Assembly: GCA_021741155.1 (NCBI GenBank)
Contig: JAIOYP010000008.1
Span: forward strand, 1 to 64,000
From: Flavobacteriales bacterium
GTDB taxonomy: Bacteria; Bacteroidota; Bacteroidia; UBA10329
Length of the DNA stretch: 64,000 bases
Direction: 5' to 3'
Shown piece after piece: positions 8,921 through 16,340 of this stretch; positions within the stretch are counted from its first letter, which is position 1; every line of letters starts with the position of its first letter. The notes beneath the pieces were generated by a model. That model did no database searches. It worked only from the letters and a program-made list of their open reading frames with translations, and was not told where the DNA came from. A program made the translations under genes and the position numbers.

Positions 8921-9967
8921 CTATTCAAAGTTGGGCACATTCCCCATCACCCTATCATACAATTCCCCAAGCTGCTTTTTCACATTCAGCCCTTTTGTAT
9001 TCCGAATGGATTCGTACCCCAAAGTACCATCCGCTTTGCGAATAATCTGGAAATAGAAAATGAAAGATTCATCCGGACTTGTAGACTTGAAACTGCTCCT
9101 TCCGAACTTGAGCGTATAGAAGTTGATGGTATCTGCTGAGGGTTGTGTAAGCACAAAAAGCTGATCGCCAAACCACCTCAAGCGTTCAACTCCATATTCG
9201 TTTTCAATACCAGCAATCAAGTGGTGGTTCTTTTGAAACGATACCCACGATACATCTTCCGTTTTGTCAAAAAAGGAATAATAACCGATATGAAATGCCG
9301 AGTCAGATTCTGCCACACCATACCAAAGAGCAATGTTTAAAGGCGTGGTTCCCACAAAAACCAACTCTTTCTTTTCGGGTTCAGTAGCAAGGTCTTTTCT
9401 GAACACATCGCTTGCCACATATTTGTTTATCAGGCCTGCAAGTAAGTAAGCTGAGCTGACGCCAAGTCCGAGGTAATTGATTTTTCTGCGCCAACCATTT
9501 GTTCGGTTAATGAATGAGACCGCAATCACACTCAGCAAAAATGGAACGGTATAGAACAAATCGACCACAAAAACAGACGCTATTGTGACCCGATGATCCG
9601 AAAAAGGCAGAAAAAGCTGCGTGCCGTAAGTGGTCAGGCAATCGAGCAGCGGATGGGTAAAAATGGCCCAGAAAAACAGATTGGTCCATTGCAAGAAATT
9701 GGCTTCGTTCTTCTTCCGATAGAGCCAATTCACAATCCAGCCAAGCAGTGGCGCCATCAGAACAGCAAACGTGATGGAGTGCGAAATGCCCCGATGTAGC
9801 ACAATTTCTTCAATGGCACCGCCACCAATTAGCTTGATGTAAATGACATCAAGGTCTGGAATAGTTCCTGCAATGCCACCCCAAAGCAGCGCCTTATTGC
9901 CAACCTTTTTGCCAAGAGTGGCCTCGGCAACCGCAGCGCCAAGTACAATTTGTGTTAAGCTATCCAC
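8921..9967 (-). CDS. DUF457 (YdjM/YbcI-like) membrane metal-dependent hydrolase
   Basis: The start is a GTG at 9967 giving MDSLTQIVLGAAVAEA, the usual beginning of this family, and a promoter box lies 4 nt upstream. The first 175 residues carry four or five membrane segments with the conserved motifs GTIPDLD, HRGISHS and THPLLD, whose Asp and His residues are the proposed metal ligands. The C-terminal half (about 176-348) is soluble and beta-rich. The family (YdjM, LexA-regulated in E. coli) is annotated as inner-membrane metal-dependent hydrolase, with no confirmed substrate that I know of. It is divergent from the 10043 gene. Confidence 0.85.
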   Translation of the reverse strand: MDSLTQIVLGAAVAEATLGKKVGNKALLWGGIAGTIPDLDVIYIKLIGGGAIEEIVLHRGISHSITFAVLMAPLLGWIVNWLYRKKNEANFLQWTNLFFWAIFTHPLLDCLTTYGTQLFLPFSDHRVTIASVFVVDLFYTVPFLLSVIAVSFINRTNGWRRKINYLGLGVSSAYLLAGLINKYVASDVFRKDLATEPEKKELVFVGTTPLNIALWYGVAESDSAFHIGYYSFFDKTEDVSWVSFQKNHHLIAGIENEYGVERLRWFGDQLFVLTQPSADTINFYTLKFGRSSFKSTSPDESFIFYFQIIRKADGTLGYESIRNTKGLNVKKQLGELYDRVMGNVPNFE

Positions 9968-9971
9968 GCGG

Positions 9972-9979
9972 CAAAACTA
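9972..9979 (-). promoter_or_regulatory. TAGTTTTG -7 box for the DUF457 gene
   Basis: It matches the Bacteroidota -7 consensus TAnnTTTG exactly on the minus strand. Only 4 nt separate it from the GTG start at 9967, so the transcript would begin at or next to the start codon. No clear -33 TTG was found at normal spacing. Confidence 0.55.
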
Positions 9980-10030
9980 ACAACCGAAGAGAGTGAAAGT
10001 TCCTTTCGGTTTAGATTCGTACAACATGGC

Positions 10031-10038
10031 TATATTTG
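10031..10038 (+). promoter_or_regulatory. TATATTTG -7 box for the 10043 gene
   Basis: An exact TAnnTTTG match lies 4 nt before the ATG at 10043, predicting a leaderless or almost leaderless mRNA. It is back to back with the box at 9972-9979 for the divergent gene. Confidence 0.55.
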
Positions 10039-10042
10039 GTTC

Positions 10043-10450
10043 ATGTCGATAGAGGTGAATGATAGAAAACAGGCGCAACGCAACCATAGCGAAACCCGCG
10101 AGTGGCAATCAGAGCTTAACACGTTGGTTATAGACCTTTTGTTCTATCAGCGTATGGTTGATATTTATGGTCTAAAAGCCTCCGACCCAGTTGAAAAAAG
10201 GGACATCCAGCTATTAAAAGAAACGCTTTCTTCGTTTGTTGAACATCGGGTTGAAAACCAGAAGAACAGACTGAAAATGCACGAAGAATATCTTCAGCGG
10301 GTGATGGAAGACCGCGTGTTACTCAAAGACCGCGAGCTGCCTTTTAAGCACAAGGATATGGCAGAAGAAATGCAAGATTTCAGAATAGCTGGCGGAGGAT
10401 TGAAAGCCAATCTTTACAACAAAATCGAGTATTTAAGGAACTTCGGATGA
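10043..10450 (+). CDS. Small helical protein of unknown function
   Basis: The 135-residue protein is soluble, highly charged and almost entirely helical in character, with a likely coiled coil between about residues 45 and 100 (long Glu/Lys/Gln/Leu stretches). It has no signal peptide and no motif I recognise. The start at 10043 is supported by the promoter box 4 nt upstream. Its stop overlaps the next start (ATGA, 10447-10450), so the two are translationally coupled. The partner is exported while this one is cytoplasmic. Confidence 0.75.
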   Translation: MSIEVNDRKQAQRNHSETREWQSELNTLVIDLLFYQRMVDIYGLKASDPVEKRDIQLLKETLSSFVEHRVENQKNRLKMHEEYLQRVMEDRVLLKDRELPFKHKDMAEEMQDFRIAGGGLKANLYNKIEYLRNFG

Positions 10451-10896
10451 GTAGTATTGTGAGAAAATTGGCTGTTGTGGCCGTCATGCTAATTTTTGTT
10501 CAAACCACGTTTGCGCAGCGTAGAGAAAGAGACAAGATTCTTGATCGAAAGGTGTTTGTGGTAACCATGGAACTTCAGGTTGAAAAGGAAAGAAATAAGG
10601 AAGATCCGTTTGAGGACGAGTTAAGTTTCCGCACCAATAAAATGACTTCAAAGGAAATGCGCATGTCTAACATGGGCGGATTTCAAATGGGCGAATACGT
10701 AGTCAACAAAAAAGAGGAAGTGGTGGGTGAAGAGGTCTTTCATTTCGAAGCAATTAATAAGAACGCCAAAGACATGTCGCTCAAATGGGAAGGGAAAGTT
10801 TTTGGCAATCAGATTGAAGGAACGGCCATCGTTTCTAAAAAGGGAAAGATCAAAGAAGAGTATGCTTTTAAAGGAGCACTAAAGGAAAAGAAGTAA
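10447..10896 (+). CDS. Small exported protein of unknown function
   Basis: The 149-residue product starts with a signal peptide (about 1-24, ending TTFAQ) followed by a Lys/Glu-rich, beta-type mature domain. The alternating strands end in a sequence like NQIEGTAIVSKKGKIKEEYAFKG, reminiscent of small lipocalin-like or barrel-like exported proteins. No catalytic residues or cysteines are visible. It overlaps the preceding coiled-coil gene by 4 nt, so the two probably form one unit. I do not recognise the family. Confidence 0.75.
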   Translation: MSSIVRKLAVVAVMLIFVQTTFAQRRERDKILDRKVFVVTMELQVEKERNKEDPFEDELSFRTNKMTSKEMRMSNMGGFQMGEYVVNKKEEVVGEEVFHFEAINKNAKDMSLKWEGKVFGNQIEGTAIVSKKGKIKEEYAFKGALKEKK

Positions 10897-10929
10897 TAGC
10901 TTGAATATCAGCTCTTCAACTTCACAGCT

Positions 10930-11098
10930 GAGACCCTTCCCTTCGATAAAAACTCAGGGCAGGCTCGCAGGGAAACAAACCGATACATCAGAGCCTGCAA
11001 GTTGCTTCCCTGAGGAACGAAGGGTCTCACATTTATTGAACGACAACTTTTGAGGCTGATTGCCACTTTCTAGGAAATCACCACGGAGCAAGGGTCTC
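10930..11098. repeat. Repeat-rich spacer with inverted GAGACCCTT/AAGGGTCTC
   Basis: GAGACCCTT at 10930-10938 is inverted as AAGGGTCTC at 11020-11028 and again at 11090-11098, the last next to the stop of the 11100 gene. The pieces between include TGAGGAACGAAGGG and AGGCTCGCAGGG, words that recur in Bacteroidota intergenic repeats. The stretch separates convergent genes; a role in ending transcription is possible but no T-run follows. Confidence 0.5.
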
Positions 11099-11099
11099 A

Positions 11100-11543
11100 C
11101 TACTTAACCACCTTGGCCTGAAAAAGCTGATAAGGCACCGCATTCATTTCTCCTTCTTTATTTATCTGAAGAACGCCTTTGAATGTGACGATTTGATCGG
11201 TGCTGAATCGAGGTAATTTACTTGCTGGAAAAATCTCTACAACCGTTTCTGGCCCAGCGTTTCCGCAGAAAAAGCAATTGGCAAACGCATTGGCCGAAAC
11301 CATGTACATGCCTAACTCCACATCCACAGGAATTACGTAGCCTTTCACCAATATTTCTTTGCCCTGATGGGCCAATAACGTAGGAGCGAATTCGGGCGGT
11401 TTCACGTTTACTTCAAACCCGAAAGTTTCTGAGTATTGACGATGGAATTTCACTTGCGCAAACGTATCCCAACTCACCAGTGTTTGGGAGAATCCTGATA
11501 AGGAACCAATCATTAGAAGGAATACAAAAAGCAGTCGCATCAT
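11100..11543 (-). CDS. Small exported CFFCGNAGPE protein (DUF3299-like)
   Basis: I start it at the ATG at 11543, which overlaps the stop of the upstream gene (ATGATGA) and begins a signal peptide MMRLLFVFLLMIGSLSGFSQ. The mature part (about 125 residues) contains KGYVIPVDVE and ANCFFCGNAGPE with a Cys pair, then a strand-rich end with ITFKG-type motifs. The GYxxP...CxxC layout aligns by eye with DUF3299 proteins; that relation is my inference. It is a paralogue of the 11540 gene product and the last gene of the ABC operon. The Cys pair could bind metal or form a disulfide in the periplasm. Confidence 0.75.
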   Translation of the reverse strand: MMRLLFVFLLMIGSLSGFSQTLVSWDTFAQVKFHRQYSETFGFEVNVKPPEFAPTLLAHQGKEILVKGYVIPVDVELGMYMVSANAFANCFFCGNAGPETVVEIFPASKLPRFSTDQIVTFKGVLQINKEGEMNAVPYQLFQAKVVK

Positions 11544-12175
11544 TTGGGAGTGGCGTTTTTCAGGATGTAATTGCAATGCTCTAAATCATCCCAATTTAGC
11601 TTCAATCTACCTTTAAACGTGATTATTTCATCCATCTTGAATACCGATTTCATCGACTTCGGAAATTGGAGTTCCATCACGCTTTCTGGTCCCGCATTTC
11701 CGCAGAAAAAACAAGAGGCATACGGATTGGCAGAGAGCACGTAATAACCCGATTCTACATCAACAGGAATGACATACCCTTTAATTTCTATGAGTGTGCT
11801 GTCTAATGCAGAAACCTCTTTGCTGAAATCGGGATAAAAGACCGTTTCGTCATATTCCTTGAAATACTTCTCGTCCCATTTGACTTTGGCAAGCAGCGGC
11901 CAATCAACCTTTTTGTGCTGCGCCATTCCCTCGGAAGAGGAAAAAAGAAAAAAGGAGAAAAGGAAAAATGTCGAAAAGAGCCGCGCATGGCTGGTATGAC
12001 CGTTGCTTGCCGATGCGTTCTCTATAATAATCCCCCGACTCGAAAAGTTCCGCAAGCTCCACTTTTGAGCCACCCCCTTTTGAAGAGGGATTGGGCTCAG
12101 TCCTCCTTTGTAAAGGAGGTGCCGAGGAACGAGGCGGAGGATTTTATTCACAAGAAGAAAAAAGAGTCTATTCAT
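11540..12175 (-). CDS. Exported CFFCGNAGPE protein with repeat-derived N-terminus
   Basis: The C-terminal 130 residues match the neighbouring 11100 product: KGYVIPVDVESGYYV, NPYASCFFCGNAGPESV and ITFKGRLKL. A hydrophobic signal-like stretch (FFLFSFFLFSSSEGMAQ) precedes it, but the only in-frame ATG is at 12175. The first 70 residues read through a palindromic repeat (see 12102-12119). An ATG at 11986-11988 sits just before the signal segment in another frame; without two bases of ATGCGCGGCTC it would give MRLFSTFFLF in frame. So either a long N-terminal extension is made, a non-AUG codon is used, or the start is damaged. A periplasmic partner of the ABC permease is likely. Confidence 0.65.
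   Translation of the reverse strand: MNRLFFLLVNKILRLVPRHLLYKGGLSPIPLQKGVAQKWSLRNFSSRGIIIENASASNGHTSHARLFSTFFLFSFFLFSSSEGMAQHKKVDWPLLAKVKWDEKYFKEYDETVFYPDFSKEVSALDSTLIEIKGYVIPVDVESGYYVLSANPYASCFFCGNAGPESVMELQFPKSMKSVFKMDEIITFKGRLKLNWDDLEHCNYILKNATPK
12102..12119. repeat. Palindromic repeat CCTCCTTT-GT-AAAGGAGG
   Basis: A perfect 8-bp inverted repeat with a 2-nt loop sits within a longer repeat-like block (about 12060-12150), directly after the permease stop. The block is translated in the N-terminus of the 11540 gene as a Pro/Leu/Arg-rich stretch. This type of AAAGGAGG palindrome is familiar from Bacteroidota spacers. Confidence 0.65.
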
Positions 12176-13400
12176 TTCTCAAAACGCTTGAAATGTCTGA
12201 ACGATACGCACGAATGGCAGGAATGAGCGCTGCAACAAGACCAATACAAAGTGTGAGTGGCAATAGCCAAAGTTCTACATCAGCAACACCGCTTTGCGAT
12301 ACAGAAAATTGAAATTGGTCTTCTCCGAAGGATGAAAGTAGCATGATGCCAACTCTTCCCAAGATGATGCCAAGTGTGTAACCAGCCAAGCAAAGCAGCA
12401 AGCTTTCTTGAATGATAAGCCCGAAAAGCTTGAAGGGCGATGCACCTAACGAACGCATGAGTGCCAGTTCGTATTTCCGTTCTTTTAAGGAGTTAAGCAA
12501 GGAGATAAAAACGCTCAAAGCGGCAATACACATTATCACCATTCCAATGATTTGCAGGGTGGTAAAACCTACGCCCATTAGCGAGTAAAGTCGGTTGATT
12601 TCGATGGCTGGAATAGCGGCCTGCATGGATGTTTTCTCATTCACCATGCGTGGTATTTGCATGATGCCCATCGGGCTTTTAAATTTTACTAAGAGGGCAG
12701 TTATCTCGCCCGTTTCTTCTTCTGCATGATGGTCGTGCTCGCCCTCATGTTCGTGAGCAGTTTGGTCTTCGGGTTCTGTCTCAACGTGGTTATGAATATC
12801 CCAAACACTTTCGGTAGATGTAAGAATGAGCCGATCGGCAACTGTTCCAGTCGGATTTAGAATTCCAACTACGTTATACTGCGACTCTTCGTGGGCATGA
12901 CCCTCTGCATCAAACCCATGGTTCCCATGAAAATGTGCGCCTAGTTTTAGCTTGAGTTTTTCGGCAACCGAACTTCCCAAAACCACATCCATGCTGTGTT
13001 TCCACACTTCGCCATCGGCAAAAGTGGCGGCATAATGCTTGAGGTAAAGCGAGTCTGTACCCACAATTCGGTGACCCTGGTAACTATCGCCATAAGACAG
13101 CGGAATGCTGTATTTGATGAGCGGATTTCGCTTCAGTTTTTTCACTTCCGCAAGCGGAATATTCCCCGTAGGGTTGTCAATTTGATATACCGCAGAAAGG
13201 ATAAGCTGCAGCGGACTTCCCTTGGCGCCCACCACCATATCAATACCGCGGATGTCGCGGTTAAAACGGTCATTCAGCTGCTCGCTAACCGTCACGATAA
13301 ATGAGACTATCCCCACGCCAATTCCCAGCAGCATTACGCTGAGGATGGTAGAAAGGAAGTGCTCTTTCAAATTCGCATACGCCAATTGCAGCATCCTCAT
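12168..13400 (-). CDS. FtsX/MacB-like ABC permease with His-rich periplasmic loops
   Basis: The 410-residue protein has one membrane segment near 15-38, a large periplasmic domain (about 40-275) and three C-terminal segments (about 278-302, 328-355, 376-398), the usual FtsX/LolE topology. The periplasmic domain carries two histidine-rich insertions: five His between 156 and 170, and seven His with many Glu/Asp between 203 and 225. Such loops suggest binding of zinc or another transition metal. The start overlaps the ATPase stop by 4 nt. With the DUF3299-like genes downstream, the gene order resembles the zinc-limitation ABC operons of Pseudomonas and Vibrio (from memory). Transport direction and substrate are unproven. 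Confidence 0.85.
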   Translation of the reverse strand: MRMLQLAYANLKEHFLSTILSVMLLGIGVGIVSFIVTVSEQLNDRFNRDIRGIDMVVGAKGSPLQLILSAVYQIDNPTGNIPLAEVKKLKRNPLIKYSIPLSYGDSYQGHRIVGTDSLYLKHYAATFADGEVWKHSMDVVLGSSVAEKLKLKLGAHFHGNHGFDAEGHAHEESQYNVVGILNPTGTVADRLILTSTESVWDIHNHVETEPEDQTAHEHEGEHDHHAEEETGEITALLVKFKSPMGIMQIPRMVNEKTSMQAAIPAIEINRLYSLMGVGFTTLQIIGMVIMCIAALSVFISLLNSLKERKYELALMRSLGASPFKLFGLIIQESLLLCLAGYTLGIILGRVGIMLLSSFGEDQFQFSVSQSGVADVELWLLPLTLCIGLVAALIPAIRAYRSDISSVLRNE

Positions 13401-14023
13401 AACGAAACCGAGTTTTGAAACCTGTTTTTCAATCGCTGATCGTGTGTTACAATCACCAAAGCCGCTCCGTGGCCAGTAACGGTTCGTTCAAAAAGCGCGG
13501 CTACGGCCTCACAATTCTCATCGTCCAACGCGGAGGTTGGTTCATCTGCCAACACAATTTTCGGCTTGGTAATTAATGCCCGCGCAATGGCTGTCCGTTG
13601 ACGCTCGCCAATGCTCAATTCGTTGGGTTTGGCGTTTTTTCGGTCGGATATTCCGAGTTCGGATAGCAAGGTTTCCGCAAACGCATCATCCTTACCCAGA
13701 CCAGCAAGTGAACGCGCCAAGCGAAGGTTTTCCAACACACTTATAGAACGAATAAACTGCGATTGCTGAAACACAATTCCGATGTGCTGACCTCTAAAAC
13801 GGTCTCTTGCCGAACCTTTCAATGTGGCTAATGCGGTACCATCCAATTCAATTGTTCCGCCTGTTGGGTCCATCAACCCTGCCAATAAATGCAGCAGGGT
13901 GGTTTTGCCTTTTCCCGAGTTTCCGAGAACAAGTACGGCTTCATTAGCAGCCACATTCAGGTCTGGAAACGCGAATGGCGTTCCATTCGGATAAGAAAAC
14001 GTGAGTGTTTGCGTCTTTAGCAT
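13397..14023 (-). CDS. ABC transporter ATP-binding protein (LolD/MacB type)
   Basis: I start it at the ATG at 14023, since the TTG at 14035 overlaps the promoter box. The 208-residue ATPase has Walker A GNSGKGKTT (residues 34-42), a Q-loop FQQSQF, signature LSIGERQR (instead of LSGGQ) and Walker B IVLADEPTSALD. It is a single-domain enzyme of the LolD/MacB class that powers FtsX-like permeases by mechanotransmission rather than channel transport. It is the first gene of the operon, with the permease overlapping by 4 nt. The LSIGE signature is a mild variation that also occurs in other members. Confidence 0.9.
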   Translation of the reverse strand: MLKTQTLTFSYPNGTPFAFPDLNVAANEAVLVLGNSGKGKTTLLHLLAGLMDPTGGTIELDGTALATLKGSARDRFRGQHIGIVFQQSQFIRSISVLENLRLARSLAGLGKDDAFAETLLSELGISDRKNAKPNELSIGERQRTAIARALITKPKIVLADEPTSALDDENCEAVAALFERTVTGHGAALVIVTHDQRLKNRFQNSVSL

Positions 14024-14032
14024 TTCGGTTTG

Positions 14033-14040
14033 CAAAGCTA
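14033..14040 (-). promoter_or_regulatory. TAGCTTTG -7 box for the ABC operon
   Basis: An exact TAnnTTTG match on the minus strand, 9 nt before the ATG at 14023. The TAG of the box is also the stop of a small open frame (14038-14202). No Zur-like palindrome was recognised by eye in the first 100 nt upstream. Confidence 0.55.
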
Positions 14041-14202
14041 AACGGTTTGTTTTGGTTGTGTAGGGTTGAAATCCGCGAGCGGAACGAGTTTACCTGTTCT
14101 GAATTCGTCCTTTATCAAGCCTTCCTCACGCACTTTTGTGCCGTTTGACCCGCTCTTAAGGCCGTTCTCATTGCTTTTTAGTCCTTTCTCTGTGTCTTTC
14201 AC
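14038..14202 (-). CDS. Possible 54-residue polar peptide
   Basis: From a GTG at 14202 this frame reads 54 residues rich in Lys, Glu, Asn and Gly with two related blocks (GLKSNENG and GLKSGSNG) and ends at a TAG inside the ABC promoter box. No start context, signal or family is evident. It fills most of the spacer between the ABC operon and hemB. It may be chance or a decayed repeat; I would not count on it being translated. Confidence 0.2.
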   Translation of the reverse strand: MKDTEKGLKSNENGLKSGSNGTKVREEGLIKDEFRTGKLVPLADFNPTQPKQTV

Positions 14203-14313
14203 GAACTTCTCAGTCCGAATGTGCCGTTCTCGTTCCCGTTAGAAGCCGTTTATAGTCCGTTTGGGCGCTGTCCAGAAGCCAGTAACTTAACCAACTACAA
14301 CACGGAAGGTTTA

Positions 14314-14321
14314 TACCTTTG
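14314..14321 (+). promoter_or_regulatory. TACCTTTG -7 box for hemB
   Basis: An exact TAnnTTTG match ends 18 nt before the ATG at 14340. It overlaps the alternative TTG start at 14319, which argues for the ATG. Confidence 0.55.
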
Positions 14322-14339
14322 GCCGACATTACCAAAATC

Positions 14340-15323
14340 ATGCTTGAACGACCTAGAAGAAACCGCGCCACAGAAGCCATTCGCAGTATGGTGCGCGAAA
14401 CACGATTAGACCTTTCTAACCTCATTTATCCGCTGTTTATGGTGGATGGAAAAGGAATTAAAGATGAGATTGGCTCGTTGCCCGGCATTTTCCGCTATTC
14501 GGAAGACAAATTGCTGAAGGAAGTGGAGGAATCGATGAACTTGGGATTGCGCTCATTTGTGCTTTTTCCGGCCGTTGAAGATTCGCTGAAAGACAAAACG
14601 GCTACCTACAGCTACAGCGAGAAAAACTTCTACCTACGCTCCATCGCGAAGCTAAAAAAGGAGTTTCCAGAAACGTGCTTGATTAGCGATGTGGCGATGG
14701 ATCCGTACAGTTCTGATGGCCATGATGGATTGGTGGAGGATGGACGAATTCTGAATGACGAAACGCTGGATATTCTTGGAAGAATGGCTGTGGCGCAGGC
14801 AGAAGCGGGTATCGATATTATCGGTCCATCGGATATGATGGATGGACGGATTCAGCACATTCGTGAGGAGTTGGATGACGAAGATTTTGAGAACGTGGGC
14901 ATCATGAGCTACACCGCCAAGTACGCAAGTGCCTACTACGGACCGTTCCGCGATGCGTTGGGAAGCGCGCCAAAATCGGGCGACAAAAAGACGTATCAGA
15001 TGGATCCTGCCAATAAGTGGGAAGCGCTTCGCGAAGCAGAATTAGATGCAGCAGAAGGAGCCGATTTTTTGATGGTAAAGCCAGCCCTTTTGTACTTGGA
15101 CATCATCCATCTTCTCAAAGAAAAGTTTGAATTACCGATAGCAGCTTACAACGTAAGTGGCGAATACGCCATGCTAAAAGCAGCGGCTCAAAATGGTTGG
15201 TTAGACTACGATAAAGCCATGCCCGAAATGCTTTTGAGCTTTAGGAGGGCGGGCGCTTCGGCAATCCTTACCTATTTTGCCAAGGAATATGCACAAATGC
15301 TGAAAGACGGGAAGCTTGCTTAA
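14340..15323 (+). CDS. hemB: Porphobilinogen synthase (delta-aminolevulinate dehydratase)
   Basis: This enzyme condenses two 5-aminolevulinates to porphobilinogen in tetrapyrrole synthesis in the cytosol. The start at 14340 gives MLERPRRNRATEAIRSMV, the normal N-terminus. The Schiff-base lysines are in SYTAKYASAYYGPFRDA and FLMVKPALLYLD. The metal region reads DVAMDPYSSDGHDG, with Asp where zinc-dependent enzymes have three Cys, so this is the Asp-rich, magnesium-type form. Length (327 residues) is normal. It is divergent from the putative zinc ABC operon and overlaps the ACMSD-like gene downstream by 8 nt. A zinc-independent HemB next to a zinc system is suggestive but may be coincidence. 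Confidence 0.95.
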   Translation: MLERPRRNRATEAIRSMVRETRLDLSNLIYPLFMVDGKGIKDEIGSLPGIFRYSEDKLLKEVEESMNLGLRSFVLFPAVEDSLKDKTATYSYSEKNFYLRSIAKLKKEFPETCLISDVAMDPYSSDGHDGLVEDGRILNDETLDILGRMAVAQAEAGIDIIGPSDMMDGRIQHIREELDDEDFENVGIMSYTAKYASAYYGPFRDALGSAPKSGDKKTYQMDPANKWEALREAELDAAEGADFLMVKPALLYLDIIHLLKEKFELPIAAYNVSGEYAMLKAAAQNGWLDYDKAMPEMLLSFRRAGASAILTYFAKEYAQMLKDGKLA

Positions 15324-16323
15324 GATTGACATGCATACGCATATCATGCCGCGCGAAATGCCTGATTTCGCACGCAAGTTTGGCTATGGAGATTTTATCA
15401 TGCTTGACCATATTGAGTCTGGAAAGGCCAATATGATGCAAGGCGGGAAGTTCTTCCGACAGATAAAAGAGAACTGCTGGAACCCCGAAATTCGAATTCC
15501 GGAGTATGCCAAATTCAATACGCAAGTGCAGGTGGTTTGCACCATTCCTGTGTTGTTTTCGTATTGGGCCAAGCCCGAACATGGTGCGGAGGTTGCCCGT
15601 TTTCTGAATGATGATTTGGCGAAATCCATCGCGCCATTCAAGAAGAATTACATTGGATTGGGAACACTCCCAATGCAAGACACCGACCTTGCCATTAAGG
15701 AATTGCAGCACTGCAAAGAGCTTGGTTTTCCAGGAGTACAGATTGGCTCAAACATCAACGATAAGAATCTTGATGAGCCGGAGTTCTTCCCCATTTTCGA
15801 AGCATGTCAGGAACTCGGAATGGCTGTTTTTGTACACCCATGGAACATGATGGGAATGGCTCAAATGAAGAAATATTGGCTGCCTTGGCTGGTTGGTATG
15901 CCGGCCGAAACTTCGCGGGCTATCTGCTCGATGGTGTTTGCGGGAATCTTTGAAAAGTTACCGAACCTGCGCGTTTGCTTTGCGCATGCTGGCGGTTCGT
16001 TTATCCCCACAATTGGGCGTATTGAACACGGATTCAATTGTCGGCCCGATCTTGTGGCCATTGATAATGATGTAAATCCACGTGATTACCTCGGTAAGTT
16101 TTGGGTCGATTGCATTACGCACGATGCAGATGCACTGAAATTTATTATTGATAAAGTTGGTTCCGATAAAGTATGTTTGGGAAGCGATTATCCGTTTCCC
16201 TTAGGTGATTTAGAGATTGGAAAATTTGTTGAGGAGATGAATTTGCCACAAAATGATTTGGAGAATGTTTTCTCCCATTCGAGTTTGGGGTGGTTGGGAG
16301 TGAACGCAAATCAATTTGATTAA
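15316..16323 (+). CDS. 2-amino-3-carboxymuconate-6-semialdehyde decarboxylase-like amidohydrolase
   Basis: The 335-residue protein begins MLKIDMHTHIMP from a TTG at 15316; the metal ligands His7 and His9 support that start, with an ATG at 15331 as alternative. Further ligands are the His in VFVHPWNMMGM, the His in CFAHAGG and the Asp in GSDYPFPLGD, as in ACMSD of the kynurenine pathway. ACMSD turns the NAD-synthesis intermediate toward 2-aminomuconate and energy metabolism. It overlaps hemB by 8 nt, so the two are coupled although unrelated in pathway. A RidA protein resembling 2-aminomuconate deaminase lies at 58381-58797. Family call is firm. Confidence 0.88.
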   Translation: MLKIDMHTHIMPREMPDFARKFGYGDFIMLDHIESGKANMMQGGKFFRQIKENCWNPEIRIPEYAKFNTQVQVVCTIPVLFSYWAKPEHGAEVARFLNDDLAKSIAPFKKNYIGLGTLPMQDTDLAIKELQHCKELGFPGVQIGSNINDKNLDEPEFFPIFEACQELGMAVFVHPWNMMGMAQMKKYWLPWLVGMPAETSRAICSMVFAGIFEKLPNLRVCFAHAGGSFIPTIGRIEHGFNCRPDLVAIDNDVNPRDYLGKFWVDCITHDADALKFIIDKVGSDKVCLGSDYPFPLGDLEIGKFVEEMNLPQNDLENVFSHSSLGWLGVNANQFD

Positions 16324-16340
16324 CCACAAAACGGCTATTC

